A stretch of DNA of 64,000 nt. Source: Cyathus striatus (Eukaryota; Basidiomycota; Agaricomycetes; Agaricales; Nidulariaceae). Within the stretch, counting starts at the first letter, position 1; every line of letters starts with the position of its first letter. Below the pieces are notes generated by a model. It saw only the letters and a list, made by a program, of their open reading frames with translations, ran no database searches and was not told where the DNA came from. The stretch spans positions 5,394,001 to 5,458,000 of the forward strand of contig JAOVFP010000006.1 of assembly GCA_025738555.1 (NCBI GenBank), written 5' to 3'. Position numbers and translations under genes: made by a program. Shown here piece after piece: positions 10,331-22,097 of this stretch.

Positions 10331-12789
10331 ATATCAACAATCAAAAATCTCATTTACCTCATGCATTTGGATTTTACTGACGCAAAGTGCGCTTCTTGTA
10401 CGTTCATTTGCAGCGCCCTTTGAATAAGTATGAGTGTAAATTTCTCTTCTTCACACACTCTCCCTGCAGACTCCTCTTCAATCCTTAGTTCAAACACTTA
10501 CAAGACCTCTCAATACGTCAAATCTCAAGGCCAATCAAATATCTTCGGAAATCCTTCGTTGTGATTACTTGTATACACGAATCAGAGCCTTCACTGTCCC
10601 GCCATTCTCTTCCTTCAAGTCCCTTTTCATTCATTCTTTTTCTCTCTGTCCTAACGATTCTGTAAGCATACCTTTGCAACCAAGTGAAATATTAATCTCA
10701 CTGACAGTATGTTCTAAATCTTCTTGTTTTGTTATCTCGCTCATTCTTTGTCTCACCCCCATTGTCTCGATCTCATGAACTCGTCACTGATTTCAAATTT
10801 TGAACTTCATTTGAAGCTCTTATATTCGTTACATTCTCCTTGGCATTTCAAATTACTAATCAGCCTTCCCGACAACCTAGTAAAATCCAGGTTGAATGAT
10901 GTTTAACAGAATCCCTATTTTATTCTATTGCCAGTCTGTTGTATTAAGGTATACTACCACCCGATCCATAAATCTACAGAAATATTGCATGGGTTCCCAG
11001 CACCGTTACTCATACACTGGGCTATATCTTGGCAGTCCTCTGTCTCTCTTCCCCTCTTCCTTTGACAGCACAGACAATTACTATACACATGCGAAAGATT
11101 CTGTGTGAGATAGGCGCTGGCAATACTGGCAGCAGTTAATTGTGAACATTTGAGGAAGCAGCATTAGCATCAGCTTGGAATCACGTACTAACAGAACATT
11201 ATATTTCCTCACGCCTGGATTAGACCTGGATTCCACTGTGTCATACAACGAATTATGATTCAAGGCTACAAAGGGAGAACAGGAAAGTCATGTTCTTTCC
11301 TAAACTGCGGGGTCCGATCTTCACTTGTCGTGTCAGGACTAAAATTTCGGTGCTGGCACCCAAACTGGTCTAGCTTTGACTCATTAACTAACCCGGTGAG
11401 AAGCAGGCAAAGCAGAAAAATGAGCTAACGTGACTACCAAAGCGACATCGAAACTTAGAGGCTTCTATAACTCAAATTTCTTGCGAGGCATCGGGATACC
11501 ATATTGAATTCCTATGGACAACTGACCAAAACAGGCAGTAGCCCCGACCCAAATGTCGTGGCTTGAGCAGTGAAAGGAGTAAACCGATGGGAGCGACACA
11601 CATTGGCACAGAAGAACGAGCGCACGCAAACGTCGAAAAGCAATCCTAATACTATGTAACGGTAAGTGACGTCAGTGACATCACGCACTATGAAGGGGGA
11701 GAGAAACCTTGCCAAGCAAGATAATTATAAGCTTAAAGTAATACAGATGAAAGAATTATTCTATATACATAAGATGTTAATAAAATTGTTATCCGCTGAT
11801 ATAATCAAAATGTACTGCATAAGAAACCGAGCATTAGGCTTGTATAGTGTCGAGAGCAAGGGAATAAATTTCAGCATCATTATAATGTATATATAATCCC
11901 ATTGAAAATGGCAGAATCTATTATACAAACGTTGTATTTCAGAGAAATTGTTGTGATGCATTGTATTGCGGCGGAATTATTTTATTCACTTTCTATTAGC
12001 TCAGAGATATGCTATGAGAATGGATTACTAATGAAACGATTTCGGCACTTTCCCTTGCCACCAATCCTATGTACGCCGGGTGCTTTTTTCTGATGATGTA
12101 TTATGACAGCATGTATTTATACAGAGTCGACTGTACCTTTCTTTGAGTGTTGGAGAAGCTATGTAGTTTGGGATGGACGGAAACTGACGCCATACCCGTT
12201 GTGTTACACACTGCACCCAATTTTACATCTATGCCCTCCTTGCTACGATCTTTCATGTAATGGTGTTAACGTCACCAAGCTCGTTCAAGGACTGGGAGTC
12301 GAAGTGTCGTGTCTGTAGGAGCATAACGAACGAGATGGAGAAACTGAACAAGACAGATAAGGCTCGTTAGCATATATGAGGGAGGAGGGATAGAACCATG
12401 ACATAGGTTCCACCTATCCGTCGAGTACCATCAAGTACAGCTCCATGGAGGAAGAACTACTGGGAAGGACGAGGAAGAGGAGTTGATTCAGGAAGGTGAG
12501 TCAATGTTGGACGGATACGAGTATGCTATGGAAGCGGGGATCGCACACTGGGGAGTGGTGCGTCAGTGTATCTGCGGACGATAGAGGGGTAGAGAGGGGA
12601 CGGCACCTTTGGTTGGGGTTGTGGAGGTGCTGTGCAAGACCCGAGTGCACGAGTGGAGGCTAGAAGACTGATACATAATTTGTGATCCGACTTCGAACAC
12701 GACTTCCCCCGCTGTTGATTGTTGTTCGGACCGTTGGGCACGTTGCTTCCGTCATCCTTAACCACGACTACAGTTGGCGACACGCAAAC
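10331..12789. other. Intergenic region, no supported gene
   Basis: GC content is moderate and no transposon ends are visible. Short open frames exist (10569-10778 plus, 11512-11715 minus, 12103-12318 plus, 12526-12825 minus), but none shows a known motif or a consistent splice chain. Confidence 0.35.
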
Positions 12790-12925
12790 ACGACAAATTT
12801 CTTGAGTGAATTTTCTAGCCATCACAAACTATATTTAGCCTCCGAAAATCGTCGGAATAGTGTATTCAAGATGTATTCTTTAGTATTCCACGAGCCGATT
12901 TTCCAAATTCCAAATTTTTAATCTG
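12790..12925 (+). repeat. Copy of a dispersed repeat shared with 38.2-38.4 kb
   Basis: In the plus frame this segment reads YLASENRRNSVFK followed by FHEPIF. The minus strand at about 38.24-38.43 kb reads LLASENHQNSIFQ followed by FHEPIS. The similarity at both DNA and peptide level shows a low-copy dispersed family, either an unknown transposon or duplicated gene fragments. Confidence 0.5.
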
Positions 12926-14800
12926 TACTTATGTCAAAATGATTTCATCAACGTCAGATACCATTACATTTGTATCAACTAATTGTCATCTAGTAGAGTA
13001 CATAAACTGATATGTAAGTGTTACAGACTGTTCAAGCTGTAGAATGTTCCGGAACGTCGTTGCTGTTGAATCTTACTTGGTGTCCGCCGGCAGGCTGCGA
13101 AATATAGACCATATTCACGGCAATCGCCCTTCTCCTGTTCATTTAATCATCAAAATTTGAGATCGGAATTTGTAAATGAAAATAGGTATCACATCAATCA
13201 TACAAATATTTTTCTCTTTCACATGAAATTCTATTACCATTCTCTATCTGTTCTATATAGAAATTAAAAAGGCACTGGATACAGCTGGTACTAATTGAAA
13301 CACTCAGATCCGACTTGCAATTACAGAAATTTGATGAATCTAATCTTCAGTATCGCCTGTGCATATATGTTAGTCTGATGGCGTATATAATGATCATTAA
13401 TTCGACAAGCTGCGAGAGGGCGGGAGCCTGAGGAAAGTGGAGTACATGGGACGAATGGGTGGTTTTGTATGGCTGAAAGAGTAATGCACACAAGGGGCAC
13501 AATGTACACTAGAGACTCAAATAGTTCCCATAAGGCAAAAACAGCTCAGTGAGTCAGTGAAACAATATCGAGGCAAAGTCCCACTGATCAGCAACTCCCA
13601 TTCATCTCTGTTCATTTGTTTGGTTACTCTCTGCTATTTGTGGCGACAGGATAGTTGATCATTGCATATGAACCTTCCAGCACCGTATCGACTTAGCGGT
13701 ATGAAGTGGGGTGTATGTGTATGCGGATAAGGCTGTTTAACGCAACATCGCCACTGTCTGATCAATATTAACTACTCATTCCTCGTATTCCTCTAATTGT
13801 TATTCGGATAAGGCAACGATGAATGATAAATTTCAATAGGGAAAATGAGGCACTACGTTTAGGTTAAGAGGGTATCATATACCGTGGTGGAGCGAAACGA
13901 GCAGAAAGACGAATTCTGATGACAACCCATCAGTGTCACTGGCTGCCAGCACATGCTATGCTATAGCGAAAGAGCTGGATGCTGATAAAGTCGTAGGTGT
14001 GGCGGGAAAGCATCGAGTACAAGGACAGGATCGCTGGCACCGTAAGCATTAAATAATACCTATATAGCTTATCCCAAGACTGTATCGAGTCGTAATGTTG
14101 ACAACAGGGAGGAGTGAGATGTGATTCGGACTATACTGGACGCACCGCGATCGAACTTGACCCTTTTAAGAAAACGAAGAAAGATCAAACTAGAGTTCAA
14201 ATTGGAACAGGAAATGAAATAGCATTGAATACGTAAGGTGTGAATGCGTAGGATACGAATCATACAGAAGAGAGAAGTGGATGGGAGATCCTTTAAAATG
14301 GTACAATATGAACTCACGATTTTGCTTCCGTGCCACGCGTTACGTACGTACAGCGCAGCAGTTTCTTATCGTCCAAGTGAGTGAAGGCTCGATAGCTTTA
14401 GGGCATAAGAACGGTGTATATAATGCGCGAGTATACCTGGAGAGAGGGCCCCGCTTCGTCACTTAGCATACATCAGTATGAAAACAAGCATACAAAGAGA
14501 AGAAACATGCTTCCACACTCATACACCTTTATAAGTGTCTTACCCAATGCCCATGAGTATAATATCCACCGTTGGTAGGCATCCTCCGAAACTCCAGTCT
14601 ACATATGTATATGAGCAACAGGACAGGAGAAAGGGAAACCTCAGTCCCCATTTCTCCCTCGAGCCCTGAAGCGATCAGTGGAATCAATTGGAATTGAGTC
14701 AAGGCCTGGTATGAATTACAGGCCAGCAGTTACTCCAGTTCAATTAGTTACTCAAATAATCCTAATACATATGTACCTACATCTTCACTCTCAGATAACT
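12926..14800. other. Intergenic region, no supported gene
   Basis: Only isolated short frames are seen (13321-13509 minus, 14069-14317 minus, 14281-14466 plus). No domain, transposon terminus or splice chain could be supported. Confidence 0.35.
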
Positions 14801-14819
14801 CATCCTCGTTTCGAGGTCT

Positions 14820-16200
14820 TTACACTCCCTCCTAAATTCCTTCCGGAGTCCAGACAGAATCTGTGGACTCCCTGGAAAATCTGTGGAATTTCCACAGAAT
14901 TTCCGGCCATTCCACAGACTCCATGCAGACTCCGGGTGGACTTGTTTTGGCAGAGACACCAGCCAAATTTTAGTTTTCCAGTCCAGGTGCTTTCCAGATG
15001 AATTCTGGGTAGCTTGTATTAATTAGTAGTTTATTACTTACTTTACTTGTATTATAAATAAATTAGTAGAGCATCGCATAGTTACATAGTTTGAATGAAT
15101 ATTGTTGTGATGATTATATAACATTCATTCATACCATAGTGTGTGTGCACATACTGTACAGTCCACAACTTCTATTATGGCTATGTCAAGTGTGACACTG
15201 CATTAAGCATGACATGGTGTGTGGAGTGTGATATGATGCATTGAGTGTGAAACCATGCATGGAGTGTGACACCATGTGTTGAATGTGACACTATGTGGAG
15301 TGTGACATGGAGCGTGACACTATGTGTTGAGTGTGACAACATGAGTTGAGTGTGACACAGTGTGTTGAGTGTGACTCTGGACTCTGACATCATGTGTTGA
15401 GCATGATACAGTGTGTTGAGTGTAACAGGGTGTGTTGAGCATGACACAGGTGTGACAATGTTGCATAGTATTGCAGTATCACAATATTATGTGTCTCACA
15501 GTCTTGTAGTCATCACAGCTACTTTCACATGATGTCACACTCAATGCATGGTGTCATACTCCACACATGGTGTCACACTTTTCACATGGCATTACACTTG
15601 ACATACAGTGTCACACTTGTCACTTTCACATAGTGTCACAGTATCTTTTACATAATGTTACACTTGTCACATTTGTCACACTTTTTGTAGTGTCACAATA
15701 TCACAGATTTTGATAGCTGTGACACTATGTGACAAGTGTGATAATGAAGATGACCCTGATGACTATGATAATGTGAATGTAATATTTGCTTCATTATGAC
15801 CATGTGTGATACTGTGACACTATGCAATGGTAACTGTGACAACTCCAATACTGTGATACTGCAAAAAGTGTGATAAGTGTAATACTATGTGAAACATAAC
15901 TGTGATGACTGCAACTGTGAGACACTTGATATTGTGATACTGTAATACTATGTGACTCTATAGGAAAACAAAGTTATATCTCATTTCCATCAATTGGAAA
16001 CCCTCTCATTCCACCTGGATCCACCCAGAAAAAATGTTTTTTAACATGGACTCAATGTGGACTTTGTCTGGAAATTATCATGTCCATCTGGATTCCATGT
16101 GGATTCCATCTGGAAAATCTGGTTTTCATATGGAGTCCACCCAGAAATTCTGGACATTTTCTTGTCCATCTGGAGTCCATCTGGAAATTAGATGTGAATA
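14820..16200. mobile_element. Probable non-autonomous element with clustered subterminal motifs
   Basis: The left part (14836-14998) and right part (15995-16190) are packed with variants of GGAGTCCA, GGATTCC and TCTGGAAA in both orientations. Between them lies a TGTGACAC array. This layout (motif-rich arms around a satellite core) resembles the hAT-type elements seen elsewhere in the window. I could not find exact terminal inverted repeats or a target duplication, so the boundaries are approximate. Confidence 0.4.
15181..15960. repeat. TGTGACAC-type degenerate satellite with orientation switches
   Basis: Dozens of short units of the form GTGTGACAC and TGTTGAGTGTGACAC run left to right up to about 15470. 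They then appear as the reverse complement (GTGTCACAC) to about 15700, and forward again to about 15960. The core can therefore fold back on itself. Confidence 0.7.
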
Positions 16201-16479
16201 TGGAGAGAATGACAGTGAATTCATTGAATATCACAAATCACTGGCTACTGGGATGCATATGTCCCTTAACTGTGCTAAATTGATCACAATTCAATTGGAA
16301 GTAGATTTGAGGGCAAAAAGTCCATGTAGCAAAAAGGAAGAGGACTTTAACTAGAAAACAATTGAAAGCCTAAAGAGCTTGCTTCCACTTGCTATCTGAA
16401 ATTTTAGTAGAGCAACACAAGTTAGGTGAGCATGTGTCTTTTCTTCGAAATCATGTACTTACCACAATCTAATCCAACA

Positions 16480-17018
16480 GCTGGGATATATGGAACTCCA
16501 AAGCCAAATGGAGTAGAGACTATGTTGTGTCAGGAATCTCTCAAATGCCTTCTTTGGTGGCATTGGAAATAAACATTGGCTTTTGGGGGGTAATGACTCC
16601 CTTTCAAATAGATGCTATTCCTCTCTTAGAAGAGTTATCAATCAAGACATGAAATGACATCCTACAAAATGATAAAATTCAAGGTATCCCCAAGATACTT
16701 TCGAAATTGAACACTCACTTTCACATATTATCTGTTAAACATCTGTCTGAACCTCCAATATCAGTTGACTCATGCCTTCAACTGAAGTCCCAGCTGCATA
16801 TTGCACACCTTGATATAATGAGCTACTTCATAGAAAAGAAGTCATGGCCACTGTATCTTCTGAGATCACTTACATCAATCACAATGTCAAATGCTATGGA
16901 TGATATCTGGGATGAGCTGAGATGTCAAAAGATACATCTTACAGAGATTAGCATCTATGAATTATCTGGGAGTCCTCACAGTTTCTATCATTACTTGAAT
17001 TCCTTTGACATATATTGA
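16480..17018 (+). pseudogene. Leucine-rich-repeat-like (F-box/LRR-type) gene fragment, broken
   Basis: One plus frame reads WNSKAKWSRDYVV, then MPSLVALEINIGF, IPLLEELSIKT and LLRSLTSITMSN. This gives Leu-x-x-Leu spaced segments and a later WDELRCQKIHLTEIS stretch, typical of the large, poorly defined LRR or F-box-like families of mushrooms. No F-box is visible. A TGA at 16650-16652 interrupts the frame and another ends it at 17016-17018. Related but frameshifted sequence continues to about 17350. The segment is CpG-poor, so the stops may be methylation-driven. Family assignment is from pattern only. Confidence 0.45.
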
Positions 17019-18305
17019 TACATTCTACACTACAGTAGAGTAAATTAATACCAGAAATGTGTTGATATACTTTTATCAGTGTCCAATTAATTTGGGAGCT
17101 ATCTAGGTAGGTCCTCAGCATCTGTTTTAATGAAGTTCTGTATATACTAAAGCAATAAGTTCAGAAGACTTTCGAGTTTCATCAGACTGAAAATCAGGGT
17201 TGTCCTATTGGCTTTATAAGAGATTTCATTCAAGGAATGGCTATGGGTCAACCATTTTCACTTTTCCAAAACCTCTGTATGATACAGCATCTGGCACAAT
17301 GGAATCTTATATCACATGAAGATATCTATCACCGATATCTTTGAACTACCCTGATGAAAGGATGACCCCACTCTATTCCACTATATTCCCACCCCTCCAT
17401 ATTTCTACAATACATATGTCTTTATAGATAGTAATAAAATATTGACTAAATTAGCATTGTATTTATTGCTTGTCAGACATGAAACAATCAATTAACTGAG
17501 TTAAGTCTAAAATAATGAAATTTCAGATCTTTGGAAAACATATCTACAAATTGGAAATGTACCAAATTTACAAATGGCACTCCGAATTTTAGAATGTGAG
17601 TGGAAGTTAATTATGTAAGTTTTATTTAGAAGTGTTGGGAAGTTCTAACATGAGGCTTGAGGCTTGAGGGCAGCTGTGTGCACTACTGTGTACAGATGTA
17701 GTGCTCATTGCAGTAATTTGTGCAGTGCACCTAGATCTATCAGGTACACACATTGATGTAAGTGTGTAGTTTACTTTCAGTTATGTAAGTACATATACTG
17801 TAACTACAGTCAGATATACATAATGCTCCCACTGTAATTACCATGAATTATTATAAAGATCACTGTATCTAGTGTTCGAATTGCTGGAGGTGATAATGTT
17901 TTAGCCCACCAAATTAGATCTTTAGGGCCACTGGATCCTACTAAATATACTTTTCAAATTCAAACTTGTTGCCATAGGTACAAATTGAAGAAGTGGGGGG
18001 GTAAATTCTGGTATAGATAAGCCTTTCTATCTTAGATGACAGGCAGACTGGGCACTAAATGCTTGGAATTTTATTAATTTTTAAATCCTGTATTTTATGT
18101 CACTGATGGAAGACCATATGTCTTGATGATGTAGCATCTACCTAAGAGTAAGGTGAGGTATGGAGTGAGAGAGTACAATATAATAGAGTGTATGGTAGTG
18201 CTGGCAGTTATAATGTAAACTCAGGATGTCTGCCCAGGGGATGAGACACCAGGAGGGTTGGTCTGGTGGTGACACTTGTGGGTGAGTCCACACCATTGGT
18301 GAGGG
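17019..18305. other. Decayed downstream part of the LRR-like gene and AT-rich spacer
   Basis: 17019-17350 keeps short coding-like segments without a continuous frame. 17640-17860 contains short repeats of GTGCAGTG/TACAGT type. No gene or element end is supported. Confidence 0.35.
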
Positions 18306-18474
18306 GTGTTAGCCATAGTGATCATAAAAATGAAGTGTTTTATGATTGCCGCAATCATTAATAATGATTGATCACCTTGTGCATTTTGTGTTTTCAGTGC
18401 ATATTCACCTATTAATACTAGATCTAATGGTGATCATATGTGATCATTGGCTATTTTGAAGTGAATATTACTAT

Positions 18475-19642
18475 TGATATGCCTAGTAAAATATAAGGGA
18501 TATTTTTCGAAATATAATAGACATCTAAGTACCAGTAATACAATTAGAGAATCAAGTCCAAGAGTCCAAGAGTTGGGGTGAGTCCTGAGCTGCCAACTAG
18601 AGTATTCTATATTGAATAACACTATCAAGGGAAGAGTCCAAGGGCTGGGGTTGAGTCCCGCGCTGCCAGTCAAAGTATCTACACGATACGAACCAAGGGA
18701 TTCAACACAACAACAATATATTTGGCCTACTGATTCCTATAGAAATTACGAGTACTAGATAACTATACTATAAAGAAAAGCCCAAAAGATAATACTCAGG
18801 AATGTATTTGTACTTCTCCATACCCAGAATAACGCACCCAGTACTAGGCAAGGCAATCGCATACCTTCAGGGAAATACTTCGGACTAGAGGATTCTTGGG
18901 CCACTGGTCCCACCAGATACCGCAATGCATAGCTATCGCGCAGTCTCTTGAATAATCTGGGATGTCCATATGTCTCTTCTGTATAATACTGCCACCATGT
19001 GGGAAACCACATGCCCCTAGAACTTTGAAACACGTGCCGAACACTTCCCACGGCACATTGGATAGTGCCATCAGACGTGCCAGTACCGGAAACACTGGTG
19101 TCCGTTATATCCGAGTACTTGGCCAGACTTAGCACATGTACTAGTGCATGTCTTGATGCGTGCCTATTAATAGCACGGTGCGGCATTTGATGCATCTCTG
19201 AAACAGAGTGCGCCCTCATGGATCCTCGTATGGAGGGTTGACCATACCTCTTCAACCATTAGGATGCACTAGAACATTATGACGTACCATTTACCTTACC
19301 TATCCCATTGCACATGAGACTGCTGCCATGTAATTAAGTATATAAGTAGTTTAGACATACCTTAGAATACCTTAAGCACTGCACTGGCTGTACTTCCGTT
19401 CTCACAGTAGAGTACATTCTGAATTGATATTGGAATTCCGAGTATAAATCTGAAATCTGAAAGTCTGTTCTGAAAGTATCTGAAAGCAATCGCACTATCT
19501 ACTATCAAATACATTGTTCATTTTACTATACTTGAAACTCTTGCGCCCTCAAACTAAATATAAATCTAACTTGGAATATATGTTCTTTGTTAGTGGTGTT
19601 AATACTATGTAAATAAACATTCTCTAAAAGTTAGTCTTATCA
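18475..19642 (-). mobile_element. Solo LTR, family A, full length (1168 bp)
   Basis: Read on the minus strand it begins TGATAAGACTAAC and ends GGCATATCA, giving the TG...CA ends and short TGATA/TATCA inverted termini of an LTR. The 4-bp sequence CTAT flanks both sides (18471-18474 and 19643-19646) as a perfect target duplication. The 36194-37362 copy has the same length and ends. No internal retrotransposon genes lie next to it, so this is a solo LTR left by recombination. It retains more CpG sites than the other copies and is probably the youngest. An open frame of 166 codons inside it (19255-18755) has no known motif and looks incidental. Confidence 0.85.
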
Positions 19643-19689
19643 CTATATCATTGGATATTGCTATTGTACTTCATGTCATATTTGTCACA

Positions 19690-20038
19690 TTCTTCATGTG
19701 TGTCACACATTTCCCAGCAAATCATGATTGTCACGCTCTTCCCACATGTCACATATTTCCCGCGCATCACATACTTCCCACGCTTCTAATAATTCTCGCG
19801 CTCCACATCATTCCCGCGCTCTAGAGAATTCCCACACATCATGTTTGTCATGTTCTTCCCGCGCATCACAACTGTCATGCTTATACATGCATCACATTTG
19901 TCATGCTTACACACACATCATGATTGTCATGCTTACACACGTGTCATGACTGTCACATTTATACACACATCACGATTGTCACGCTTTTCACACGCATCAT
20001 GACTGTCACATTTATACACATGTCATGATTGTCACATT
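19690..20038. repeat. Degenerate short tandem repeat, CACATCATGATTGTCATGC type
   Basis: About a dozen units of roughly 25-30 bp alternate a CACACATCATG part with a TTGTCACGC or TTGTCATGC part. Some copies keep CpG (GTCACGC, CCGCGC), others show TG or CA in its place. Confidence 0.65.
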
Positions 20039-20345
20039 ACTTCAAAATAAGATAATGATCACATATGATCACTCCATTTCAATAGTAATATTCACTTCAA
20101 AATAAGCTAATGATCACATATGATCACCCCATTACAATAGTAATATCCACTTCAAAATAAGTTAATGATCACATATGATCACTCCATTTCAATAGTAATA
20201 TTCACTTCAAAATAAAATAATGATCACATATGATCACCCCATTACAATAGTAATATTCACTTCAAAATAAGTTAATGATCACATATGAACACCCCATTAT
20301 AATAGTAATATTCACTTCAAAATAGCCAATGATCACATATGATCA
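20039..20345. repeat. 55-bp tandem repeat derived from the element's own terminal arm
   Basis: Five to six copies of a 55-bp unit beginning ACTTCAAAATAAG. Each contains the inverted repeat TGATCACATATGATCA. The same unit occurs once in each terminal arm of the 18306-20426 element, so the array is an amplification of the subterminal part of the right arm. Confidence 0.85.
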
Positions 20346-20439
20346 CCATTGGATCTAGTATTAATAGGTGAATAATCATGGTGATCATAAAACACTTCAT
20401 TTTTATGATCACCCTTTGGCTGACACTTATGCATTGGTT

Positions 20440-21357
20440 GCTTGGTGGCCAGTGCAACATGTTGTTGTTGTACAGATGTGAGCCAGCTCATTTGTGACTG
20501 AGTATAAAGTAAAGCCTGAAAATCTTCTCCTCCCCATCCTCAACCCAGCATCACTCCTAATTGTTGCCATCTTGTGTTGGACTCCAACAGGGTATCACTC
20601 CTAATGTTTGTTTGAGGTGGCCAGTAGCATTAATGAAGTCAGCAAGAGCTGTGAGGTTCTCTGGGTCCTTGAAGACCTTGCATAAGAAAATGTTCCTGTC
20701 TTGTTTGGTGCATTGTATCAGCAGTGTCCTGCGTCAGTCTGAGTATACAGGGCATCATAACAAGAAGTGTTCAACCAACTCTGGAGAGGCAGAGTTACAC
20801 TTTGTACAATGGGGCAATGCTACTTCTCCTATGTGATGGAGATACTTATTCAGGGAGATATGCCCAGTAATTAGCTACATAATGAGGCTTGTCAATCGTT
20901 GAGGTAGCTGGAGCAACAGAGCAGAGTTAAATGGGGACAACTTAGCTAGTATGTTGTGGCTAACCCTCAGGTGGCATGGTGATGCTTACCAGTATGCAAC
21001 AACTGCAGCCTCAATCATCTTCTTGAATGCTGCTCATAGTGCTGATTTTGAGGAGGGGAGTGCAGTATGTAGAAGGGTAGGTAAATCTTTGCATAAGCTT
21101 GAGCCCTGTGTAATGGTGCACTTCGCCTCCTAATCAGCTGCTACATTCCCTAGAACATCGCAATGACCTGGCACCCAGTGAAGGGTAATTTGAGTATTGT
21201 TCCCTACAGCGCCCTCCAGGGTTTCCAGAAATGCATCTGAAATATAATGCCCAGGTTGTGGATAGTGCCCCCCTGTGGCCAGAATAGAAGCTTGGTTGTC
21301 AACTGCAAAAGTGACTGTTGTGACACATGAGTCATATGTCTGCTTAAACAATTTCAT
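20440..21357 (-). pseudogene. 3' end of a LINE (non-LTR) retrotransposon: RNase H and zinc knuckle, dead
   Basis: The minus frame encodes an RNase H domain typical of mushroom LINEs: VTFAVDNQASILATGG, then ITLHWVPGHCDVLGNVAAD. It is followed by the spacer DLPTLLHTALPSS and a terminal HCTKCNSASPELVEHFLL zinc-binding motif with a CP close by. The frame is interrupted by at least six stops: after AAD, SAL, AYW, LIM, FLL and YSD. Each can come from a single C-to-T or G-to-A change, for example CAG to TAG after AAD. The 5' part with endonuclease and reverse transcriptase is missing, as expected for 5'-truncated LINE copies. Confidence 0.75.
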
Positions 21358-21369
21358 TCAGCCCTGCTA

Positions 21370-21890
21370 CTTAATATACACTGAGTACAAAGACAGAGAA
21401 CAACTACTCAATCACCCATATTAGTAATAAACATTCTCATCCAACTGGTGTAATGCACCCATACAAGGCAGTTATTAACAGCTTCAGTCACCAGTTGTGT
21501 AATTGATTCTTGGTTGTGATATTGCTGAGTATGAGAAAAAAGGTGCTATCCTTCTCTCTAATAGAAAAAGGAAGCAAAATATTTTACATATGGATGCACA
21601 TGTCATAGCTCAGACTCCTCAGATGAAGAATGGTCTAAGGAGGAATTGAACCTGTAAACTCAGTAAACTAGTCCCATGCTCTAACCATTGACCCAAGCTA
21701 CCCCTTCCTATACATAAGTGTTTAATTGGACTTACAGTGAGCTAAGCCCTACTTTGTAATAAACACTGAGTATGAAGACAGAAATACATCTGGCAATCAC
21801 TATAATTGGTACTAAATATCTATGATCACAATTATTATCACCTTCAGTTGCCAGTTGTGCCATTTATTCCTGCATTGCAATATCAGCAGT
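21370..21890. repeat. Direct repeat pair flanking a tRNA-like sequence
   Basis: A segment of about 150 bp starting ACACTGAGTACAAAGACAG (about 21378) recurs as AACACTGAGTATGAAGACAG (about 21758). Both copies also share GCTTCAGTCACCAGTTGTG-like sequence. The tRNA-like sequence at 21636-21704 lies between them. Confidence 0.5.
21636..21704 (-). repeat. tRNA-like sequence (SINE head candidate), minus strand
   Basis: On the minus strand GGGGTAGCTTGGGTCAATGG resembles an A-box region and GGTTCAATTCC a B box at the normal distance. The acceptor ends do not pair, so it is not called as a tRNA gene. It is probably a tRNA-derived repeat. Confidence 0.4.
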
Positions 21891-22097
21891 GAGTACAAGA
21901 ACAGAGGCAGTAACACTCACCGACATGTGAACATAGTGGTCAATATGCCACATGATGAAACTAACTATAATGAGACATAACCTTGACAATGGGGGAGGCT
22001 TCATTAAGTTAAAATGTACTGTACTGTATTCAATGAACTCAATTGAATTCTTGGACAATAGAAAGGTGGGACTTGGCAAAAAAAAAAGCATTGAAAG

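Larger units (their letters stand above)
18306..20426. mobile_element. Long-terminal-inverted-repeat (foldback/MITE-like) element carrying a nested solo LTR
   Basis: The left arm (about 18306-18470) and the reverse complement of the right arm (about 20314-20426) share near-identical blocks: TGATCATAAAAATGAAGTG, then TATTCACCTATTAATACTAG, then TGGTGATCATATGTGATCA with GGCTATTTTGAAG. The left arm has an extra block of about 55 bp. An LTR (18475-19642) is inserted inside the left arm. Without it the element would be about 0.95 kb. No target duplication could be recognised at the outer ends, so class and exact termini are open. Confidence 0.65.

Noticed and set aside
15181..15447. Minus open frame with repeated HST-VTLH units
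   Set aside because: Direct translation of the TGTGACAC satellite.
18755..19255. 166-codon minus open frame as a gene
   Set aside because: It lies entirely inside a solo LTR, and the other LTR copies do not keep the frame.
19690..20345. Replication origin based on palindromic repeats
   Set aside because: The palindromes are explained by amplification of the element's own arm, and nothing else points to an origin.
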